This document shows positions 1-4,559 of a stretch of DNA of 8,695 nucleotides, one piece after another. The position numbers and the translations under genes were made by a program. Origin of the DNA: an uncultured Flavobacteriales bacterium (GTDB lineage Bacteria > Bacteroidota > Bacteroidia > Flavobacteriales_D > Sanyastnellaceae). Under the pieces are notes generated by a model. The model made no database searches, had not been told where the DNA came from, and was given only the letters and a program-made list of their open reading frames with translations. Numbering within the stretch: position 1 is the first letter of the stretch; every line of letters starts with the position of its first letter. The stretch is from the NCBI GenBank assembly GCA_937996585.1, contig CALKUW010000196.1:1-8695 (forward strand). The letters are read 5' to 3'.

Positions 1-253
1 CACCCGCGGCCGCCGCAGCGTCACCGTCCCCACAGGGGTCAGCAGCTTCCGGGGCCTCCCGTAGCCGCCCCACGACCCAGCCGGCCCGTCCACGGTCGCC
101 CGCCGCTGGTACCGTACCCGCCCCAAAAGCTCCGTCACTTCCGCCTCCAGCGCCGCCTGGAGCAGCTTCTGGATCGCCTCCCGGAGCTCATGCGTGCAAC
201 CCCTCCCAGGTGGGGCGTGACGTCAGGCTCCCTGGCGTGGTCCGCTCGTGCAT
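1..253 (-). pseudogene. IS256-family transposase, 5' part, frameshifted, runs off left edge
   Basis: This is the N-terminal part of an IS256/mutator-type DDE transposase, which would move its insertion sequence by cut-and-paste or copy-out. The likely start is the ATG at 253-251, preceded by an AAGGAGGAG-type ribosome binding site. The first 21 codons (ending in PTWEGLHA) hit TGA at 190-188. Skipping one T at 190 gives a frame that runs to the window edge: 63 codons with ELREAIQKLL, EAEVTELLGR and a GTVTLRRPRV segment, all in the order typical of IS256 transposase N-termini. No start codon exists in that second frame between its upstream stop and the E codon, so the two pieces are best read as one gene broken by a single-base insertion. 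The catalytic DDE core would lie beyond the window. IS256 members are not known for programmed frameshifting, so I call it a decayed or mis-sequenced copy. Confidence 0.82.
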
Positions 254-303
254 GCCGGTGGCTCTCCTCCTTTCCGGGCCTTCCAGCCCTGAGTTTGCTA
301 GGA

Positions 304-353
304 GGAGGGTACACCGCCCTCCCATTTCCACCCTTTTTGAGGGTAACCCTTCC
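304..353. repeat. candidate IS256 terminal region with hairpin and TACCCTC repeats
   Basis: Upstream of the transposase start lies a short structured stretch. GGAGGG (304-309) and CCCTCC (317-322) form a hairpin with a 7-base loop. Read on the minus strand, TACCCTC occurs twice, once inside this hairpin and once in GGTTACCCTCAAAAAGGG around 332-349. Its position 80-100 bases before the transposase start fits the outer end of an IS256-type element. The other end of the element is outside the window, so neither the inverted repeat nor a target duplication can be confirmed. Confidence 0.35.
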
Positions 354-506
354 TCACCCCGAAGATGCCTTGCACGCCCACGCAAGAACTCTGGCTTGAG
401 TTGCCACACTCGCTCGAGTCAGTCGAGAGCTCCGTCGACGTCGCGGCCACCGACGTGATGTCATTCAGGTTCATACCCGGACATCTCACCCTAGTCTCAA
501 TCCGCG
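354..506. other. region between the IS end and the second attC, no supported gene
   Basis: If the cassette reading is right, this 153-base stretch is the beginning of a third cassette or of the original flank, cut by the IS256 element. A short minus-strand frame starts at an ATG near 472 and reads MNLNDITSVAATSTELS before running into the IS. An overlapping plus-strand frame from 365 is also open. Neither has a clear ribosome binding site or a recognisable family, so I annotate no gene. Confidence 0.4.
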
Positions 507-575
507 GACTAACGGCCAAGTTCAGCGGCGACGCGCAGTGCATTCAACCGCCCTCCGCTGCAACGCCCTTTAGAC
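507..575 (-). other. attC-like integron recombination site (end of cassette 2)
   Basis: On the minus strand the 69-base site opens with an R''-like GTCTAAA (575-569, one base off RYYYAAC) and closes with GTTAGTC (513-507, one base off GTTRRRY). Inside, the arm GTTGCAGCGG pairs with CCGCTGAAC after removal of one unpaired G, which is the extrahelical base expected in an attC bottom-strand hairpin. The same arm words, GTTGCAGCGG and GCCGCTGAA, recur in the site at 2075-2138, so the two sites belong to one family. The site lies 54 bases downstream of the stop of the 69-residue gene, in the same orientation. Recombination would be expected between G513 and T512. Confidence 0.75.
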
Positions 576-629
576 GATACGACACATTCTTAATCCTCAG
601 ATCAAAGTCAAGGCAGACAGTCACCACTC

Positions 630-839
630 TCATGCAGTAGAGAGAGGCACAATGTAACTTGTCAACTCCTCTTCATACCGCACTTCATAGATTCCAGATG
701 CGCTCTCCAGCGGCTCGCGGTACCGCACTTCTTCCTGAACGGGAACAAGCGGGTGTGACTCGATTGTCGGACTAGGCTTCCCCATCTCAAACACAATCTG
801 ACCCCAAGAGGTCACCTTGACGTTTATATTGACGGCCAT
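630..839 (-). CDS. small protein of unknown function, 69 aa, downstream of the SDH-type protease
   Basis: I do not recognise this family. The start ATG at 839-837 is preceded by a near-perfect ribosome binding site, AAGGAGG at 848-854, with 8 bases of spacing. That makes the gene convincing despite its length. It begins 27 bases after the protease stop, so the two are very likely co-transcribed. The protein opens MAVNINVKVTSWGQIVFEMG, which looks like beta-strand. It is then rich in charged residues (EEVRYREP, YEEELTS) and has no signal peptide, membrane segment or cysteine. The NINV word also appears in the C-terminal part of the protease (ININVN), possibly by chance. A role as a protease partner, substrate or adaptor is only an inference from position. 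The attC-like site follows the stop codon by about 54 bases. Confidence 0.75.
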   Translation of the reverse strand: MAVNINVKVTSWGQIVFEMGKPSPTIESHPLVPVQEEVRYREPLESASGIYEVRYEEELTSYIVPLSTA

Positions 840-866
840 GATTACTTCCTCCTTCCTTTATGTGGT

Positions 867-2030
867 TTAGTCTTTCTTCTCTCTCCACTTGCCGCCATAG
901 CTCCTCGCTTCAATGCCGACAATGGGAGATTGACGGATTATTTCCTCTTGGACGATTTGTCGAATCGCTTCCCCAATCTGCCCAAGCAGTTGCTGCATTA
1001 TCTGTTGACAGTTGGCCGGTAATCGCGCTGGGTCCGTTCCCGGTGGCAGTCCGAGGTTCACGTTGATATTGATTTGGGGGTTCGGAGGCATCTGTCGCTT
1101 GCGCCGAAAGACAGCGTTTATCTCGAACACGTGCAGCTTATGCACGCTCTCAATCACGGCAAGCGGGATCCGTTCCTCGATATGCTCTTCCTTGTTCTCG
1201 CGACTCAGTAACTCTTCAGGGTCGATGGGCTCATTAAGTTGTAACCAGCTCTCGTATTTTTCATAGAGGCTCCACATCAGTGTCTCCAGCTTGTCATCAG
1301 GCTTATTCACCGGAAGGCCTAGTTCGCTAGCCTCCCTCCGTCCAATGGCGTGGCCGTGAGAGTACATCTTCTCTGTGAGAGCATCAATAATGGTTCCAAT
1401 CTTGCCCTCCTCGATTTTTTCCTTGCGAGAGGTCAACAGCTTTCTGGCAACAAGTCTGATATGAGAATATTGCCGGTTGACGCTCCCGAGCGTTAAGGGT
1501 GTTAAATGACTTGCGAGTTGAGATACAACCTGGGCTAAAGCAGCTTGATCATTGATGTTTGCTCTTTCACGCATGAACGAGATGTAAGAAGACACATCCT
1601 CCACGCTTATCTCGGGCGGTGGCACCGTTGCTCCGCCCGCGACCGCTCTGACAAGTGTTGGGTCAATCGGACTGAGCTCCGCCTTTTTGCCCATAACAAT
1701 CTCATCCGCCGCTAAGGAAATCATCGTAGCGGCGCTATGTGCCTTGTAGGGGATCAGCACACAAAGCTCCTCGCAGAATTCCCGAAACATCGTAACGATC
1801 CGCCAAGGGACACTAACATCGCCTCCACGACTATAGAGAAATAAGTCTATCCTTTTTCTTGCAGGAGGCGCCCCTGCCAATGCCAAGAGATGCTCATACA
1901 ATGGCCGTACCGCATCCTCAGCGATTCTGGAACCTATCGGTTGCCGGTCTCCTGTAAAATACACGACCACATGCGAGTCGCGACGCTTTTGGATTTCATT
2001 GATAAGCTTTATCCTGTCTTGTCTGCTCAC
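867..2030 (-). CDS. SDH-family (serine dehydrogenase proteinase) ClpP/SppA-fold serine protease
   Basis: A 387-residue cytoplasmic protein of the ClpP-class SDH_sah family, predicted to be a serine protease or peptidase. From the chosen start, residues 61-75 hold the strand and glycine motif IDLFLYSRGGDVS, which positions substrate in this fold. Residues 94-112 hold PYKAHSAATMISLAADEIV, where Ser99 is the expected nucleophile. KKAELSPIDP at about 115-124 is a hallmark of the family. No signal peptide or membrane segment is seen. Roughly 100 residues beyond the core form a C-terminal extension with ININVNLGLPPGTDP, longer than usual for the family. The frame is open up to 2108, but I choose the GTG at 2030-2028, because AGGAGA (2037-2042) sits six bases upstream and the longer start would run back through the attC site. 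A 69-residue gene follows directly. Low GC and the flanking attC sites indicate cassette-borne transfer. The substrate is unknown. Confidence 0.85.
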   Translation of the reverse strand: MSRQDRIKLINEIQKRRDSHVVVYFTGDRQPIGSRIAEDAVRPLYEHLLALAGAPPARKRIDLFLYSRGGDVSVPWRIVTMFREFCEELCVLIPYKAHSAATMISLAADEIVMGKKAELSPIDPTLVRAVAGGATVPPPEISVEDVSSYISFMRERANINDQAALAQVVSQLASHLTPLTLGSVNRQYSHIRLVARKLLTSRKEKIEEGKIGTIIDALTEKMYSHGHAIGRREASELGLPVNKPDDKLETLMWSLYEKYESWLQLNEPIDPEELLSRENKEEHIEERIPLAVIESVHKLHVFEINAVFRRKRQMPPNPQININVNLGLPPGTDPARLPANCQQIMQQLLGQIGEAIRQIVQEEIIRQSPIVGIEARSYGGKWREKKD

Positions 2031-2036
2031 GGCTTC

Positions 2037-2042
2037 TCTCCT
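2037..2042 (-). promoter_or_regulatory. ribosome binding site deciding the GTG start of the protease gene
   Basis: AGGAGA on the minus strand lies six bases before GTG at 2030. The upstream in-frame start at 2108 has no comparable site and would translate the attC, so this site supports the shorter protein. Confidence 0.7.
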
Positions 2043-2074
2043 GCTCTGTATTATTAGGACATAGCCATGATTTC

Positions 2075-2138
2075 GCCTAACGCCCCGTTTCAGCGGCGGG
2101 CTGCGCATCAGACCGTCCGCTGCAACCGGTTGTTAGCC
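2075..2138 (-). other. attC-like integron recombination site (end of cassette 1)
   Basis: On the minus strand the 64-base site opens with GGCTAAC (2138-2132, one base off RYYYAAC) and closes with GTTAGGC (2081-2075, a perfect GTTRRRY core). The inner arms CCGGTTGCAGCGG and CCGCTGAAACGG pair at 11 of 12 positions once one G is left unpaired, giving the imperfect hairpin with extrahelical base used by integron integrases. The TAA stop of the upstream RibD-family gene is at 2135-2133, inside the R'' box, a common arrangement in gene cassettes. The crossover would be between G2081 and T2080. No integrase gene is present in the window. Confidence 0.85.
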
Positions 2139-2693
2139 GCGCGCGCGCCGGTAGTGCATTGCGACCGCGCCGTTGCGGAGAGGCCTCGCCGAGATCAACT
2201 CGAGCCGTCGCGTGCTGGGCAGTCCGCTCTCGTACAGGGTCGGGCCGTGGCCTGCGATCCTGGGATGGACAAGGAACTTGTACTCGTCAATCAGATCCAA
2301 CCGATCCAGCTCGACGGCGAGCTTGCCGCTGCAGAGGAGCACGCCGGCCGGGGTCGCTTCCTTGAGCTTCTGCACGCCCGTGCGCAGGTCGCCGACGATG
2401 TGGTGGCTGTTGGTCCACGGGAAGTCCCGTCGCGTCGACGACACCACGTACTTCGGCTTGGCCTCCAGCTTGACCGCCCACTCGTGAATGGCCCGTGGCG
2501 CCTCCACGTCGCCGCGTGCGACCGCCGGCCAGTAACTCTCCATCATCTCGTAGGTGACGCGGCCCCACAGCATCGCCCCTGCCTCGTCCATGAGACGGGT
2601 GAAGAAGGCGTGTGTCTCGTTGTCGGCAATCCCCTCCCGGTGGTCGACGCAACCATCGAGGGTGACGTTGATGCTGAAGGTCAAAAGGCCCAT
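2133..2693 (-). CDS. dihydrofolate reductase family protein (RibD C-terminal domain)
   Basis: A 186-residue single-domain protein of the RibD_C/dihydrofolate-reductase-like family, NADPH-dependent reductases of mostly unknown substrate. Family signs are the N-terminal FSINVTLDGCVDH, GAMLWGRVTYEMMESYWP at about 39-56 (the usual gR.TYe.m..yWp motif), KYVVSSTRRDFPW in the middle, GVLLCSGKLAVELDRLDLIDEY near 117-138 and HPRIAGHGPTLYE after it. Length is normal for the stand-alone members (about 180-200). The ATG is preceded by AGGAGG 11 bases upstream, and a TetR-type operator lies 33 bases upstream of the start. The stop codon falls in the attC. It is not one of the dfrA/dfrB trimethoprim-resistance enzymes that I recognise, so resistance should not be assumed. 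Cytoplasmic, with no signal sequence. Confidence 0.88.
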   Translation of the reverse strand: MGLLTFSINVTLDGCVDHREGIADNETHAFFTRLMDEAGAMLWGRVTYEMMESYWPAVARGDVEAPRAIHEWAVKLEAKPKYVVSSTRRDFPWTNSHHIVGDLRTGVQKLKEATPAGVLLCSGKLAVELDRLDLIDEYKFLVHPRIAGHGPTLYESGLPSTRRLELISARPLRNGAVAMHYRRARG

Positions 2694-2726
2694 GCCGGCG
2701 AATTCCTCCTAGCGGCTAACTCCTGA

Positions 2727-2744
2727 TTAGACCGACCAGTCTAA
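2727..2744. promoter_or_regulatory. TetR/NemR-like operator palindrome
   Basis: TTAGACCGACCAGTCTAA has perfect 6-base arms TTAGAC/GTCTAA and closely matches the TAGACC-N4-GGTCTA pattern that I recall for NemR-type TetR-family repressors, with one base changed. It sits between the cassette boundary and the ribosome binding site of the RibD-family gene, a good place to repress it. The outer base of one arm is also the start of the cassette, so part of the palindrome may simply be the integron core. No TetR gene is in the window. Confidence 0.5.
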
Positions 2745-2752
2745 CGCTCCGC

Positions 2753-2773
2753 CTGCGTCAGCCTAAGACGCAG
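2753..2773. terminator. hairpin between the dprA remnant and cassette 1
   Basis: CTGCGTC and GACGCAG form a perfect 7-base-pair stem with a 7-base loop. There is no T-run on either side, so a factor-independent terminator is doubtful. It could also be the residue of a recombination site, since a GTTAGAC core follows on the minus strand, but no R'' partner box is seen. Confidence 0.3.
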
Positions 2774-2848
2774 AAGGCTCCGCGGCCCCGCGCCGCAAAC
2801 GGCCAGCCGGTCTGGATCTCGGCCACCCCACCCCCTCTGCTTGCCGGT

Positions 2849-2854
2849 ATTATA
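2849..2854 (-). promoter_or_regulatory. possible -10 element upstream of the cassette array
   Basis: A perfect TATAAT on the minus strand overlaps the stop codon of the chimeric frame, in otherwise very GC-rich DNA, and points toward the RibD-family gene. No good -35 is seen at 15-18 bases, the nearest hexamers being TGTTAG and TTAGGC. It could act as the array promoter, but this is weak. Confidence 0.3.
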
Positions 2855-4421
2855 CTGCACCGGCCGTCCGCCTAACATCCCATCTCGCTGCTCCTATCCC
2901 GACTTTGGCCAGAGCCCGGCCGACTGTCGCCACCGGCAGGCCCCAGCGGCGGACCAGAGCGTCCAGGCTCCGCGGCTCCAGCGTCAGAACCCCGTAGACC
3001 GTCGCCTCGGGCCCCTCCAGGGCCACGGCCGGCGGCGGCGGGGGCGGGCGCACGGGCACGCGCAGCTCTTCCAGAACGTCCTCCACGCCCTTGACCAGCT
3101 TGGCTCCCTGCTGCACCAGCCGGTGGGGCAGTGCGGTGGTGGCGGACGTGACCGGACCCGGGACGGCGAACACCTCCCGCCCCTGCTCCAGAGCGCAGCT
3201 GCAGCGAGCAGCTCTGCGGCGCTCACCCGGGGCACCTCCACGTGCAGGTCGATGCGGTCCAGCAGCGGCCCGGACACCCGCGCCAGGTACCGCGCCACCT
3301 GGGCAGGACTGGACAGGCACTCCCGCAACGCATCGCCCCGGTGCCCGCACGGACAGGGGGTTCATGGCGCCTACCAGGGTCAGCCGTGCCGGAAACGTCA
3401 CGGTGGACTGCACCCGGGCCACCGTCACCACCCCGTCCTCCAGAGGCTGGCGCAGCGCCTCCAGAGCCTCCCGGTGGAATTCGGGCAACTCGTCTAAGAA
3501 TAGCACTCCCCGGTGGGCCAGGGTCACCTCGCCCGGCCGCGGGACCGGCCCGCCTCCGGTCAGGGCCGCGGCGCTGGTGGTGTGGTGCGGGCTGCGAAAC
3601 GGCCGGCGGCGCACCAGTCCTCCCGGGGGGAGCAGCCCGGCGACGCTGTAGATCCGGGTGATTTCCAGCGCCTCCTGGGCCGACAGCAGCGGCAGGATGG
3701 TGGGCAGACGGCGCGCCAGCATGGTCTTGCCGGCTCCCGGGGGACCGACCAGCACCAGGTTGTGGCCTCCGGCGGCGGCGATCTCCAGGGCCCGGCGGGC
3801 GTGGACCTGGCCGCGGACGTCGCCGAAGTCCTCGTCAGCGGGCGGGGGCTCCACCACCTCCGGCAGACCGCCCCGGACGGGGGTCAGCTCACAGGTCCCC
3901 TCCAGGTGACGGATCACGTCTGCCAGTGAGCCTGCCGGGTAGAGGGTCAGGCCCTGGACCAGGCTGGCCTCGGCGGCATTGGCCTGGGGCACCACCAGGG
4001 CACGCGCGCCCATGGATCCGGGCGCCAGGGCGACGCACAGCACCCCCGCCACCGGCCGCAGCGTCCCGTCCAGAGACAGCTCGCCCAGCAGCAGCGTCCC
4101 GTCCAGCGCCGCCGGCCGGATCTGCTCGGTGGCCGCCAGGATACCCACCGCCATGGGCAGGTCAAACGCCGGCCCCTCCTTGCGCGCGTCGGCGGGGGCC
4201 AGGTTGACGGTGATCTTGCGGGAGGGCAGTTCGTAGTTGGTGTTGCGGACCGCGGCCCGCACCCGCTCCCGGGCCTCCTGCACCGCGAAGAGAAGGTCTA
4301 CATCGCTGGTTCTCCCGGCAGTACCCCGCGCCCTCGAGCCGAACAGGATGACCTTCACCCGCCGGAACGCCGCCACGATCCGTTGGACCACGAGATCCAC
4401 AGTAGGATCATCCGAGGTCAT
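2850..4421 (-). pseudogene. comM/dprA: chimeric remnant: MNT N-terminus, comM (yifB) middle, dprA C-terminus
   Basis: This 523-codon frame joins three genes. Residues 1-47 are the start of an MNT nucleotidyltransferase (VKVILFGSRARGT with the GSx10DxD pattern ending DVD at 40-42). Residues from about 47 to 355 are ComM/YifB: part of the Lon-like domain (KITVNLAPADARKEGPAFDLP), Walker A GPPGAGKT (226-233), RPFRSPHHTTS and Walker B VLFLDELPEF (306-315). The first 40 or so ComM residues are missing. After MNP (353-355) an extra base in the five-G run at 3356-3360 shifts the frame. The correct frame continues with CPCGHRGDALREC, SSPAQVARYLARVSGPLLDR and DLHVEVP before stopping at a joint near 3195-3215. 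From residue 410 the frame is the DprA C-terminus (ALEQGREVFAVPGPV, HRLVQQGAKLV) with a winged-helix-like tail at 470-523. The ComM C-terminus and the first two thirds of DprA are deleted. ComM helps branch migration and DprA loads RecA during transformation; neither is intact here. Confidence 0.85.
3356..3360. other. homopolymer frameshift inside the comM remnant
   Basis: Five Gs (CCCCC on the coding strand) follow AAC of the ComM MNP motif. Four would keep the ComM frame and give the conserved MNPCPCG motif. The run is a plausible slippage or sequencing-error site. Confidence 0.7.
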
Positions 4422-4559
4422 CTGCTGCCTTCCCCTATGTCCCCAGTCGATCGTGCGGACTACCCTCTGGCGCGACGCCGGTCTCCGCGGACCGATCCCG
4501 CGTGAGGTCGCCTTTCCCGGTGCTCTCCGGGTTTCGAGGCTCGAATTGCGGCCCCCCGT
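4422..4559. other. spacer between the DUF499 gene and the chimeric remnant
   Basis: This 138-base gap holds no gene. Two small stems occur, one at 4516-4531 (CCCGG with CCGGG) and one near 4478-4494 (CGGTC with GACCG), neither with a T-run, so no convincing terminator of the upstream operon is seen. Confidence 0.4.

Larger units (their letters stand above)
513..2080 (-). mobile_element. integron gene cassette 2 (protease plus small ORF)
   Basis: The segment between the two attC crossover points is about 1.57 kb. It carries two genes in tandem and ends with its own attC, as a cassette should. Its base composition is much lower in GC than its surroundings (28 of 60 bases at 1381-1440), which fits separate acquisition. 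The first gene starts 50 bases after the cassette boundary, a typical short cassette leader. Two-gene cassettes are less common than one-gene cassettes. Confidence 0.65.
2081..2744 (-). mobile_element. integron gene cassette 1 (RibD/DHFR-family gene)
   Basis: One gene with a downstream attC in the same orientation, about 664 bases in all if the upstream boundary is the GTTAGAC core at 2745-2739. That core is a perfect GTTRRRY, but the sequence beyond it lacks an R'' box, so the preceding attC or attI is missing, degenerate or not what I think. The downstream boundary is much firmer than the upstream one. GC is high, unlike cassette 2. Confidence 0.6.

Noticed and set aside
298..543. 81-codon minus-strand and 91-codon plus-strand (365-640) frames
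   Set aside because: Both cross the attC or the IS end, have no good ribosome binding site and resemble no family that I recognise.
2031..2108. Longer N-terminus of the protease starting at 2108
   Set aside because: The extra 26 codons lie in the attC and cassette leader, while GTG at 2030 has a good ribosome binding site.
2133..2693. Trimethoprim-resistance dfr cassette
   Set aside because: The gene is cassette-borne and called dihydrofolate-reductase-like, but its motifs are those of stand-alone RibD C-terminal domain proteins, not dfrA or dfrB.
2067..2726. 219-codon plus-strand open frame
   Set aside because: It is antisense to the RibD-family gene and runs through the attC site; no family features.
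4516..4531. Hairpin after the DUF499 gene as a terminator
   Set aside because: The stem is only five base pairs and no T-run follows on the minus strand.
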